From Citrobacter sp. (GTDB taxonomy: Bacteria > Pseudomonadota > Gammaproteobacteria > Enterobacterales > Enterobacteriaceae), in the NCBI GenBank assembly GCA_019415335.1, contig DXKH01000107.1:1-46275 (forward strand): DNA of 46,275 bases. Direction: 5' to 3'. Each line of letters begins with the position of its first letter. Positions within the stretch are counted from its first letter, which is position 1. The position numbers and the translations under genes were made by a program. Below, in pieces: positions 10,065 through 17,887 of the stretch. The notes beneath the pieces were generated by a model. It did not search any database. It saw only the letters and a program-made list of their open reading frames with translations, and was not told the origin of the DNA.

Positions 10065-10715
10065 ATGCTCCAGCGTCATGATTTACTGCACATTAGCGTC
10101 CAGGCGGCGCAGCGTATTTTTTCGCGGTGGCGAACATCCCGGGTAGCCTGGCAGCAGGCGTTTGCGGCAGGAGAGCTGCCTGGCATTGTGCGTCGCCCCG
10201 TCGAGGGAGAATCACAGGACGATATTGCTCTCGGTTTTAGTTTTCCTGAACGCGTGAACGGTCAGCGTCAGCGCCTTGCCAGTACTATAACGCCGGACGA
10301 GGTGGTTTGCCTCCTGACGCCATTTGAAGTCGCACAAAGAACGTTTGTCAGCCGAACACCCGCGCTCATGGCGTTGGCCGATCTGCGGGAACGCTTTACT
10401 CACCTGGAGTGTGTGCCGGGCGTATGGGGATCGACGGCGCTAGAAATTATCAGTGGTTTTCACTATACGGATCGTCAATCCGATCTGGATATCGTGATTG
10501 ATATTCATCCTGTCGACCACTTGCGTGCCGTTTATCAGTGCCTGCTGCAACTGGAGCAAGCCCATCACACACGGATTGATGTTGAGGTGCGATGGCCAAC
10601 GGGATACGGCATTAATTTAAAAGAGTTCATGACAACGCAGGGACAAATATTGGGGAAGAGCCTGAACGATGTCAGGCTCTTCGATAAGCAGGTTCTGCTT
10701 GCGGGGGTGATTTAA
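10065..10715 (+). CDS. mdcG: Phosphoribosyl-dephospho-CoA transferase (malonate decarboxylase holo-ACP synthase)
   Basis: This 216-residue protein resembles MdcG/MadK, the enzyme that attaches 2'-(5''-phosphoribosyl)-3'-dephospho-CoA to a serine of the malonate decarboxylase ACP. It has a nucleotidyltransferase signature: WGSTALEIISG at 121-131, then SDLDIVIDI at 139-147, and a third acidic site near Asp172. An aggaaggg ribosome site precedes the ATG. It is the only decarboxylase gene at the left end of the island and on the + strand, about 5 kb from madF. An operator-like site upstream ties it to the same regulon. Divergence from Klebsiella MdcG is considerable, so the family call rests on the motifs and context. 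Confidence 0.85.
   Translation: MLQRHDLLHISVQAAQRIFSRWRTSRVAWQQAFAAGELPGIVRRPVEGESQDDIALGFSFPERVNGQRQRLASTITPDEVVCLLTPFEVAQRTFVSRTPALMALADLRERFTHLECVPGVWGSTALEIISGFHYTDRQSDLDIVIDIHPVDHLRAVYQCLLQLEQAHHTRIDVEVRWPTGYGINLKEFMTTQGQILGKSLNDVRLFDKQVLLAGVI
10655..10682. repeat. Perfect 11-bp inverted repeat inside the 3' end of mdcG
   Basis: GAAGAGCCTGA, a 6-nt loop, then TCAGGCTCTTC, within the last 60 bp of mdcG and 56 bp beyond the porin stop on the other strand. There is no T-run on either strand. It may act as an RNA 3'-end hairpin for the convergent porin transcript. Confidence 0.4.
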
Positions 10716-10737
10716 CGCTAACAGCGCAAGAAGGGGA

Positions 10738-11838
10738 TCAGAGCTGGTAAACAAAGCCGAACACGATGGTATCGTCGGTGTTCAGTCTGGTCGCCGTCGT
10801 AAAGTTATCCCGGTCCAGTAAATTGATTTTATAGTTTGCATAGGCGGCGAGAGTATCATTGAAATAATACATTGCGCCGAGGTTGATAAACTGCAGAAGA
10901 TCATGATCACCGTGATAGCCACTCAGATCTTTTCCTTTACTTTGCAGGTAGCCGATAGAGGGTTCAAATCCGTTACTGAAGCGATATTTAGCGACCAACT
11001 CTGTGGCCTGAACCTTATTCGCGATATTTACTCCGCTACCAAAGACGGTCATATTCGAGGTTTCACCATATAGCGCGGCCAGATAAAGCCCCTCTAAACG
11101 GTATTTTGCGCTGACCACAAACGCTTCGGCGTAAGGGCCGCTCGCCACATGGTTGCCATAATGACGTTGTTCTCCGGTCCTGTTTGCATGGGTATAGACG
11201 CCGCCCAGTGACAAACCGAAATCAAAATCATAGGTCATCGACATTCCATAACCATCGCCGTTTTGTTTCTGCAGAATACGGCTATTATTGGTCGTGTTTT
11301 CACCTTCGGTACCACTATTTTTCCCCTGATATTGCAGGGCAACATTGAGTCCATCAACCAGACCGAAGAAATCCCGGTTACGCCATGTTGTCAGGTTAGT
11401 AGCGCGTTGCGCCATATAGGTATCGGTATGGAAAATAGTGGCGGCACCGAATTCCGGTAAAACATCGGTCCAGGCGCCGAGGTCGTACATTACCCCCCAG
11501 TTGCGGCCATAGTCCAGAGAGCCCAATGATGAATAATTAAGACCGGCAAAGGCCAGGCGCGTCCAGGAATGTTTATCTTCCCCTTCATATTTATTGGCCT
11601 GGAACTGCATCTGGAAATTCCCATATCCGGTGAGTTGTGGGGAAATTTGTGTTTCACCACGTAAACCGAATCGGACATAGGTATTATCTCCGTTTTCGTT
11701 AGCATAATCAGAAATCAGATGCGAAGCCTGAATTTTCCCATAAACCCCCAGTCTGTTACCGTCCTTATTATATATCTCAACGGCACTGGCAGGTACAATC
11801 ATCAGGGATGACAGAAGGAGTGCAAGTTTTTTAAGCAT
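10738..11838 (-). CDS. General porin, OmpC/OmpF/PhoE family (diverged)
   Basis: This 366-residue trimeric outer-membrane porin has a signal peptide cleaved after Ala19 (IVPASA/VEIYNKDG) and a C-terminal aromatic-ending beta strand (FGFVYQL). It keeps the family features VYGKIQASH, the constriction loop L3 around LPEFGAATIFHTDT, and the FFGLVDGLNVALQYQGKN strand. L3 differs from the PEFGGD of PhoE at 39493-40545, so pore selectivity may differ. It is downstream of and co-oriented with the two transporter genes (gap 126 bp), suggesting an outer-membrane entry route for the island's substrate. It could instead be a passenger. Confidence 0.92.
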   Translation of the reverse strand: MLKKLALLLSSLMIVPASAVEIYNKDGNRLGVYGKIQASHLISDYANENGDNTYVRFGLRGETQISPQLTGYGNFQMQFQANKYEGEDKHSWTRLAFAGLNYSSLGSLDYGRNWGVMYDLGAWTDVLPEFGAATIFHTDTYMAQRATNLTTWRNRDFFGLVDGLNVALQYQGKNSGTEGENTTNNSRILQKQNGDGYGMSMTYDFDFGLSLGGVYTHANRTGEQRHYGNHVASGPYAEAFVVSAKYRLEGLYLAALYGETSNMTVFGSGVNIANKVQATELVAKYRFSNGFEPSIGYLQSKGKDLSGYHGDHDLLQFINLGAMYYFNDTLAAYANYKINLLDRDNFTTATRLNTDDTIVFGFVYQL

Positions 11839-11964
11839 AGAGAGTCCCTCGCAAAATAATGCGATAAATAGTGTGTTGTATTGTTTCTTTTCTGTAGTTT
11901 AAAAATGAGCCGTTATTATAGTAGTGTGCTAATAATTTTCAGGCACATATTTTACAACGCGATA

Positions 11965-12633
11965 TTACTTAATGATATTTTTCTTATAGAGTACTCTGGT
12001 TAATAACATGTTGCCGAAGATAGCAACGATAATGTAAACATAGGCTGGCAGGGTTGGGAACAATATATAGACGATTGCGGTGACCGGTAAGGCATACAGC
12101 GCGATCTTCGGTTTCATCACAGTGAACTGCCCGTACAGACAACCAAAAATGGTCGGCAGAATATAATTTTTAACGGCAGCAATCAGCGCGGGTGGTGAAA
12201 TGGACAATATCCAGTCACCCATTAAAACAGCAAGCGTCAGAAAGAACAGGTTAGTAAAAATCGAGCCGGCGATGCCCAGCGTGGAGATAATTTCCGCCTG
12301 CTTAGAACCATTCTCTACACCGACAGCCATTTGGGCCGCGGCCGAGGCCGGGAGTCGAACGTTAGAGATATTACCTGACAGAATTCCCAGATAACTGCCG
12401 GTCAATCCCAGAATAGGATAATAAGAAAAGGGTTCAACAAAATAGAATGCGCCGAATACCATCGCAATTGACAGCCAGGAGGTTAAAGCGACCCCCAGAG
12501 GGGGGTAAACGTCATACACGATGTAAAAGTAAAAGAGCGGTGCAAAGCTGGTTATCGTTGCCAGAAGAAAACAGAATCGTCCTATCCTTATCGATGTTGC
12601 CGTCCAGTTGAGACCATCGTTAGTCTGTTGCAT
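11965..12633 (-). CDS. Membrane protein, second subunit of a putative two-component transporter
   Basis: This 222-residue protein has about six or seven hydrophobic segments and the motif SGNISNVRLPASAAAQMAVGVENGSKQAEIIST in its centre (residues about 85-117). It is not MadL or MadM. It starts 15 nt after the upstream membrane gene and has an aagga ribosome site, so the two are one operon. I know such pairs only as an uncharacterised transporter type associated with amidases and amidohydrolases, so transport is inferred. It may form the permease for the amidase substrate. Confidence 0.7.
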   Translation of the reverse strand: MQQTNDGLNWTATSIRIGRFCFLLATITSFAPLFYFYIVYDVYPPLGVALTSWLSIAMVFGAFYFVEPFSYYPILGLTGSYLGILSGNISNVRLPASAAAQMAVGVENGSKQAEIISTLGIAGSIFTNLFFLTLAVLMGDWILSISPPALIAAVKNYILPTIFGCLYGQFTVMKPKIALYALPVTAIVYILFPTLPAYVYIIVAIFGNMLLTRVLYKKNIIK

Positions 12634-12648
12634 CGTTTATTTCCTTCG

Positions 12649-13356
12649 TTATGAATAAAGGCTGGCCGCGACCATGCCAATGATAAGTGCAATTCCTAAA
12701 GCGTACTCTTTCAGCCAGCTTATCTTTTTACCGAGGATCGCCAGCCCGCCCATGGCGAAGAAACCGGCAAGACATGCCACTGTTTTATCGTTCATCGCGA
12801 GAATGAAAGGTGTCGAGAGGAAGCCGAAAAGCCCCAGCATAGCCGTAACGGAGATGAGCCCCAGCCAGACTTTATCTCCTCCGCCCATTTTTTCTCTGAC
12901 CTTTTCCATCCGGTGGATGAAGAAATATCCCACGACAATCCAGCCGCAGCTGTTGATGATTGCGGTGTAAAGTCCGGAGACCATGGCGGTTAAGTTATAA
13001 TTCTCTGAACCGACCGGCGCGCCATAGGTTTCAGCTCCCAGGTTGATGGCTGCCAGCTCCACCGGTGCTGCGCCAATCCCGACGAAGCGCATCCAGGTTA
13101 AAGGGCCACCGATAATTGCGGTCATACTGAACACGACCACGAAAACCGAGATGGAAGGGCCAATGGAACTGAAAATTCCACTTCTGAGACCTTTGGTACA
13201 TTGGGCCTGTGTTAAGCCCACGCTGGATGCGCTTTTATAAGACAATCTGATATATAACGAAGCCATTACCATGATAATGGCGCCCAGGGGCATTGCGATC
13301 CACCAAAGTATTGGATCATTAACGATAGCAATGATGTCTGTTTCATCGATCTTCAT
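12649..13356 (-). CDS. Membrane protein resembling DUF5058 family, putative transporter subunit
   Basis: This 235-residue inner-membrane protein has about six TM segments. Its N-terminal layout resembles the DUF5058 family: an acidic KIDETDIIA start, a WWIAMPLGA helix, and the GIGAAPVELAAINLGAETYG segment at about residues 93-112. It begins the operon with the 222-residue partner and porin. The ATG at 13356 has an aaggag site 9 nt upstream. It is divergent from the amidase across a region carrying two operator-like palindromes. Substrate and coupling ion are unknown. The DUF assignment is from memory of the family and moderate in certainty. Confidence 0.7.
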   Translation of the reverse strand: MKIDETDIIAIVNDPILWWIAMPLGAIIMVMASLYIRLSYKSASSVGLTQAQCTKGLRSGIFSSIGPSISVFVVVFSMTAIIGGPLTWMRFVGIGAAPVELAAINLGAETYGAPVGSENYNLTAMVSGLYTAIINSCGWIVVGYFFIHRMEKVREKMGGGDKVWLGLISVTAMLGLFGFLSTPFILAMNDKTVACLAGFFAMGGLAILGKKISWLKEYALGIALIIGMVAASLYS

Positions 13357-13540
13357 TCACAAACACTCCTTTATTAACATCACCTTTGAAATGATTTACG
13401 CGTGAGAAAAATAATAATTGTATATAGAACGTTAAATACATTCGTTTTTGTCAGGGGCTGGCATTTGTTCTTAAAGTGTCATTTAATGTATATCGAAACG
13501 AACTTACCTAAAATGTTATGAGAATCACAAATATTACAAC

Positions 13541-13577
13541 GTTGCTTTTAAGGTAATGGCGTTACATTTAAAGTAAC
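13541..13577. promoter_or_regulatory. Tandem malonate-regulon operators between transporter and amidase genes
   Basis: Two 17-bp palindromic sites start 20 bp apart: GTTGCTTTTAAGGTAAT at 13541 and GTTACATTTAAAGTAAC at 13561. Both fit the GTTAC-N7-GTAAC pattern of the island. They lie 184 bp from the transporter start and 172 bp from the amidase start and could control both. A further half-site-like cttacctaaaatgttat is at 13503. The rest of the 393-bp divergent region is AT-rich with no other gene. Confidence 0.6.
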
Positions 13578-13749
13578 GGGAAAGGAAATATCATGATGCT
13601 AATGTTGCGTTCAGTCACAATACGTCATGAGATTAATTTGATAATAAATGTTGTCCTGCAACTTACCCTGCTACAACGAATGGAGTTGTATGGATGTTCT
13701 TAAATAAACGCAAATGCGTTTGCAGGAAAAACCAATTTCAGAGGGCAAC

Positions 13750-15189
13750 ATGAATAAAATCAATAATCCGATTACGGAAATGAGCGCCCTGGCGCTTTCC
13801 GACAGCATCAAATCCAGGGAGGTATCATGTGTTGAAGTCATGAATGCTTATTTGGATAAAATTGAAATCCTTAACCCTAAAGTCAATGCCATTGTCTCCT
13901 TGCAGGATCGGGATGATTTAGTGGAGCAGGCCAGAAATAAGGATAAACAACTGGCCAATGGTCAGTATATGGGGTGGATGCATGGTTTTCCTCACGCCGT
14001 TAAGGATTTATCTGCGGTAAAAGGGATGACTCTGACAAACGGTTCTCCGATTTTTAAAGATTTCATTGCGCCTAACGATTCGGTCATGGTTGAACGTATC
14101 AGAAACAAAGGTGCCATTTTTATCGGTAAAACAAACACGCCGGAGTTTGGGTTGGGTTCGAACACGATCAATAACGTTTTCGGTACCACCTGGAACGCCT
14201 GGGACCAAACGAAATCTTCGGGGGGTAGCAGTGGTGGTGCGGCGGTTGCGCTGGCATTGCAGATGCTACCTGTGGCGGACGGCAGCGACATGATGGGGTC
14301 GTTGCGTAACCCTGCGGCCTGGAACAACATTATTGGTTTCAGACCGAGTCAGGGACGCGTGCCTTTTGGGCCGACACCGGAGGTTTTTGTGAGCCAGTTG
14401 GGGCTTGAAGGACCTATGGGACGTAACATCGCGGATACGGCGCGTTTGCTGCAAACCCAGTCAGGTTATGATGCGCGAGTTCCACTGTCGCTTGGTCAGC
14501 CTCTTGCGCCATTCACGCCGCCGGAGCGCAAACTGCGCATTGGCTGGCTTGCTGATTTAAACGGCGCGCTGCCGATGGAAGAGGGTGTCCTGAACCTCTG
14601 CGAAAACGCGTTAAAAGTCTTTGAGAAGCTTGGCCACAGTGTCGAACCTGTAAAACTGGAGGTTACGGCTGAACAGATGTGGGAAACCTGGCTGGTATGG
14701 CGTCACTGGATTGTCTCTAACGGTTTACGTCCACTGTATGACAAACCTGAAACCCGTGCCTTGCTGAAACCGCAGGCGGTCTGGGAAGTTGAGGGTGGAC
14801 TGGAATTGACGGCGCGTGATGTCTACCTCGCCTCCGTGCAGCGTAGCACTATCTACCAGGCGTTCAATAAGCTGTTCGCGGACTATGACATTGTCGTGCT
14901 GCCGACGGCGCAAATCTTCCCCTTCGATCCTTCTCAACACTCACCACTGGAAGTGGCAGGAATGCCGATGGATACGTATCACCGCTATATGGAAGTCGTG
15001 GTTCCCGCAACACTGATTGGCAGCCCATCCCTCAGCGTTCCAGTAGGCTTCAACGCTCAGGGATTACCGATGGGGATGCAACTGATCGGCCCTCATGCCC
15101 ATGATATGGAAGTGTTGAGTATTGGTCAGATCTACGAACAAGAAACACGCTGGAATCTGGATTATCGGCCGAAACTGCTCCAGCCGTAA
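13750..15189 (+). CDS. Amidase (amidase signature family)
   Basis: This 479-residue hydrolase has the Ser-cisSer-Lys triad segments of the amidase signature family: the lysine in HAVKDLSAV (about residue 85), the GGSSGGAAVALA serine loop, and GSDMMGSLRNPAAWNNIIGFRPS with the nucleophile serine. No signal peptide is seen, so it is cytosolic. The start at 13750 has an agaggg site, and the in-frame ATG at 13714 has none. It sits divergent to the transporter pair and inside a malonate decarboxylase island. Known amidases that release malonate are malonamidase E2 and ureidomalonase, both in this family, so an amide or ureide of malonate is a reasonable substrate. That is inference. Confidence 0.85.
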   Translation: MNKINNPITEMSALALSDSIKSREVSCVEVMNAYLDKIEILNPKVNAIVSLQDRDDLVEQARNKDKQLANGQYMGWMHGFPHAVKDLSAVKGMTLTNGSPIFKDFIAPNDSVMVERIRNKGAIFIGKTNTPEFGLGSNTINNVFGTTWNAWDQTKSSGGSSGGAAVALALQMLPVADGSDMMGSLRNPAAWNNIIGFRPSQGRVPFGPTPEVFVSQLGLEGPMGRNIADTARLLQTQSGYDARVPLSLGQPLAPFTPPERKLRIGWLADLNGALPMEEGVLNLCENALKVFEKLGHSVEPVKLEVTAEQMWETWLVWRHWIVSNGLRPLYDKPETRALLKPQAVWEVEGGLELTARDVYLASVQRSTIYQAFNKLFADYDIVVLPTAQIFPFDPSQHSPLEVAGMPMDTYHRYMEVVVPATLIGSPSLSVPVGFNAQGLPMGMQLIGPHAHDMEVLSIGQIYEQETRWNLDYRPKLLQP

Positions 15190-15210
15190 TTATTGAACGT
15201 TTACTCTTTT

Positions 15211-15237
15211 ACCGGGATACGTATCCCGGTTTTTTTC
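15211..15237 (+). terminator. Terminator after the amidase
   Basis: A perfect 10-bp stem (accgggatac/gtatcccggt) is followed by seven T, 22 nt after the amidase stop. Confidence 0.9.
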
Positions 15238-15309
15238 GCTCTGAATAAAGTATTGAGTATCACCATCAGAATTAAAGGCCGGCAGGAGAAACAAACAGGA
15301 ATTTGCGGA

Positions 15310-15341
15310 ATAAAAAACTACGCCACTGAAAACAGTGGCGT
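15310..15341 (-). terminator. Terminator after madF
   Basis: On the minus strand a 9-bp stem (acgccactg/cagtggcgt) with a TTTT loop is followed by agtttttta. It lies 27 nt past the madF stop and ends the decarboxylase transcripts. Confidence 0.85.
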
Positions 15342-15367
15342 GTGAGAATAATGGCGTGGCATCAATT

Positions 15368-15583
15368 TTAGGATTCAATCTCAAATAATGGCGAACCCGG
15401 GTTAACACGGTCACCCACATTCACCGAAATAGATTTAATGGTGCCGGCTTCGTGCGCAGGGACAGGCATTTTCATTTTCATGGCTTCCATTACCAGAACC
15501 TGTTGACCTTTGGCAACGGTATCACCGACAGCACACAGGATTTCTTCAACAATGCCAGGTACTTTTGATTTCATTTCAGACAT
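15368..15583 (-). CDS. madF: Biotin carrier protein of malonate decarboxylase
   Basis: This 71-residue single-domain biotinyl protein has the lipoyl/biotinyl fold. Biotin would be on Lys36 in VMEAMKMKMP, the canonical EAMKM motif. It carries CO2 from the carboxyltransferase subunits to the MadB membrane pump. In oxaloacetate and methylmalonyl-CoA decarboxylases this domain is usually at the end of a longer chain. Here, as in M. rubra MadF, it is free-standing. It is separated from madH by a 218-bp gap that has its own operator palindrome, so it may be made in extra amounts. An aagga site precedes its ATG. Confidence 0.9.
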   Translation of the reverse strand: MSEMKSKVPGIVEEILCAVGDTVAKGQQVLVMEAMKMKMPVPAHEAGTIKSISVNVGDRVNPGSPLFEIES

Positions 15584-15743
15584 AACGACATCCTTTTTTA
15601 TGAGAAATAATTAAATAATTTACGAGGCAAAAAACCTGGTATCCTGAAAACGATTTATTATTATCGTTACGATGATCATTGCCTGTTCAAAGAATAATTT
15701 CAATGATTGACGGCCTGGTTTTCGCCAACATAAATGATGTTTG

Positions 15744-15760
15744 GTTACCTAAAAGGTAAC
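15744..15760. promoter_or_regulatory. Malonate-regulon operator upstream of madF
   Basis: GTTACCTAAAAGGTAAC is a perfect 7-3-7 palindrome with LysR-type T-N11-A spacing, 160 bp before the madF start. It differs from the site at 23424 in only one base. The rest of the 218-bp madH-madF gap is AT-rich and has no open reading frame of note. Confidence 0.65.
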
Positions 15761-15801
15761 GATATTGCGACCTGCATTTATTAAAACTGGCAACAGAATT
15801 G

Positions 15802-16905
15802 CTAGCGGCGTTTCAACCACGCCGGATCGCTCTTGGATTGCCTTTCATAAGTGAGTTGCGCCTGTACCAGCGTATCAAACAGCCCGGTGGCAACTGGACC
15901 CCGAATCGTCGCGACGCATCCCGGTGCCGGCGTTTCATCCGGCGGCTGACCGGGAACCAGTTTTAATTCGGTGGCGTCGGCGGTGAGCACCAGATTGGTG
16001 GCAACTTTGACAATACATCCTTTAATGCGAAGCAGTGTACGCGCGGTTCTTTCCATCAGTTCACGAGAATGGTACGGCGTGGCAGCGATCACCACTTCGT
16101 AATTTGGCTGCGTACGTTGTCTTTTATAGGTCAGTAACTTTCCCTGCGTGTTGCAGATGTGCCCCTGAGGACTGACCGGGAAACTGTCGCCAGTCGGTAA
16201 TCCCCCCACGATCATCTCGACATAATCCTGCCCATAAGGCGATGCGACCAGGCTCAGGTCATCCCGCAGAAACTGACCGTCCAGCGTTAGCCAACCGAAC
16301 TCCTGGCTGCCATAGAGATCGTGGACGGTAAAATTAAACTCGCTGGCGAGCTCCAGTAATTCAGGATCCAGAGGCGTTCCGGCAGTCAGCAGGCACAGTT
16401 TTTCCGGCAATAGCCCGGCGAGATCCATCGTTTTTGCCTGCTTTAGCGTGGCACGCAAAAACGAGGACTCACCCAGTACGACCTCGTAATTTTCTTTGAT
16501 CAGCGCCAGCAGCAGGGCATCCTGGCAGGAACGCAACAAAAAGCCGTGGCTTACCCCTGCTTCAACCAATGAATCTGCTGTAAAGACGTTGATCAGCGGG
16601 GGATAGGTCACCAGCATCCGATCGCCTGGCTGGATGCCTGCAAGCTGAAAGGCTTTGCATCCCGCCGCAATCCGCTGTGGCAACTCTTCATGCGTGATGC
16701 CGACAATATTTTGAAAAGCGCTGGATCCGGTAGTAAAGGTCACACAGGCCAGGTTCAACGGTGTATGGATCTGTTCAATCACATGCGCGCTGGTGGGGCC
16801 GTTAATACCCTTGCCAGATAAGGTTCGCTGAGGCATCTGGGCAAGCGTGGGTACGGTGCTGATCTCCTGTACCATCATCTCCAGCATCCTGAGTTTATCC
16901 TGCAT
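15802..16905 (-). CDS. madH: MadH-like acetate:ACP-SH ligase (acyl-adenylating enzyme)
   Basis: This 367-residue member of the ANL (acyl/aryl-CoA synthetase) fold family is shorter than most. It has a phosphate-loop-like TTGSSAFQN, TAGTPLDPELLELAS (motif A4-like) and LYGSQEFGW (A5-like). In M. rubra, MadH loads acetate onto the ACP thiol so that acetyl-S-ACP can accept malonyl; this replaces MdcH of Klebsiella systems. The ATG at 16905 has ggagg 6 nt upstream. A TTG at 16911 sits directly on that site and is rejected. It lies between madD and madF in the operon. A phenylacetate-CoA ligase relative would look similar, so the role depends on context. Confidence 0.8.
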   Translation of the reverse strand: MQDKLRMLEMMVQEISTVPTLAQMPQRTLSGKGINGPTSAHVIEQIHTPLNLACVTFTTGSSAFQNIVGITHEELPQRIAAGCKAFQLAGIQPGDRMLVTYPPLINVFTADSLVEAGVSHGFLLRSCQDALLLALIKENYEVVLGESSFLRATLKQAKTMDLAGLLPEKLCLLTAGTPLDPELLELASEFNFTVHDLYGSQEFGWLTLDGQFLRDDLSLVASPYGQDYVEMIVGGLPTGDSFPVSPQGHICNTQGKLLTYKRQRTQPNYEVVIAATPYHSRELMERTARTLLRIKGCIVKVATNLVLTADATELKLVPGQPPDETPAPGCVATIRGPVATGLFDTLVQAQLTYERQSKSDPAWLKRR

Positions 16906-16995
16906 CTGCAACCTCCGACGTGTGAACCCTGCATGATCCGAAGGAACGTGACTACCACATTCCCCCGGATACTTAACTTGCGAAATAGCCAGGCG

Positions 16996-17877
16996 TTACG
17001 CCTGAATATAACGCTCCGCGACATCTTCAAACTGCTCCTGCATCAATGCCTGTACCGCAGTACGAATCTTACGTCCCCCGCGATGAAAACCGAGTCTTCC
17101 CCGACCTTCCGGGCCGAGCAGATGTTGCTGTCCTTCGCGTTTTAAGGCCCGAATTTCGGTCATGTGCTGAAGCAGCGCATCGCGCATCTGATCAAGATTT
17201 TCGATCTGCTGTTCGATACCGCCGAGGTGATAAAAGAACTGCGGACCGGCGGCAAACACCGGGTTACTGGTCGCCAGCTCGCTCAGTCGCTCAAGACTCT
17301 GCCGGGTGATACGCGCAATACTGGTGAGCGGCATAACGTGGATCATCGTGTTGAATTTGCTGCTGAGACTCAAAATGCGATCCGCCTGCAGGCCATGGCA
17401 CAGGAATGCGCCACTGATGGCACGGCCGATTACCAGCGCAATGACAGGGTGTCCGGCTTTTCGGGCCTCCGCCAGCGCCAGTTGATAAGCCCCTGTCGCT
17501 TTGTTCATACCAATAATTTCTTCGACTTTTCCCGGCCCGTTCCCAGGGGTATCGACGATCAGCAACAACGTCCGTTTGTCAGCGAGGGGCTTGTCGGCAT
17601 CAGCGGCGATAGAACAGTAAACGGCGCGAGCCATTTTATAGGCCTCTTCCAGGCCGATAATGCCGGCATAGACCACCGGAAAGCGCGAATTGAAAGCCAT
17701 TGCGTCATTGGCGATGACCGTGCAGGCGCGTCCCCCCAGTTGTGCAGAACCCACTACCGCACCCGGACCGTAGTCTTCGCAAGGGAGGGTAAACGCCGGT
17801 AACTGATTTTCCTGAAAGCTGTCGGGATCGACCAGCATGTCGATAGCTGCACGTCCCTGACCCATTAAAGTTTCCAT
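16996..17877 (-). CDS. madD: Malonate decarboxylase carboxyltransferase subunit MadD (MdcE-like)
   Basis: This 293-residue crotonase-fold carboxyltransferase subunit resembles MdcE. Its conserved stretch KAGHPVIALVIGRAISGAFLCHGLQADRIL (about residues 137-166) provides the oxyanion-hole backbone. With the MadC domain it moves CO2 from malonyl-S-ACP to biotin on MadF. It has an aaggag site and lies 10 nt after the MadE-MadC fusion gene, so the two are translated together. The C terminus (residues 240-293) is rich in basic residues. No defects are seen. Confidence 0.88.
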   Translation of the reverse strand: METLMGQGRAAIDMLVDPDSFQENQLPAFTLPCEDYGPGAVVGSAQLGGRACTVIANDAMAFNSRFPVVYAGIIGLEEAYKMARAVYCSIAADADKPLADKRTLLLIVDTPGNGPGKVEEIIGMNKATGAYQLALAEARKAGHPVIALVIGRAISGAFLCHGLQADRILSLSSKFNTMIHVMPLTSIARITRQSLERLSELATSNPVFAAGPQFFYHLGGIEQQIENLDQMRDALLQHMTEIRALKREGQQHLLGPEGRGRLGFHRGGRKIRTAVQALMQEQFEDVAERYIQA

Positions 17878-17887
17878 TGTTTTCTCC

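Noticed and set aside
10738..11838. Calling the island porin ompC, ompF or a second phoE
   Set aside because: Loop L3 and several loops differ from all three, so only the family is assigned.
11965..13356. Identification of the two membrane proteins as MadL and MadM
   Set aside because: Lengths (222 and 235) and motifs do not fit; MadL is much shorter. They are described as a separate transporter type.
13714..13749. Longer N terminus for the amidase
   Set aside because: The ATG at 13714 lacks a ribosome site, while the one at 13750 has agaggg at the right distance and begins where family similarity starts.
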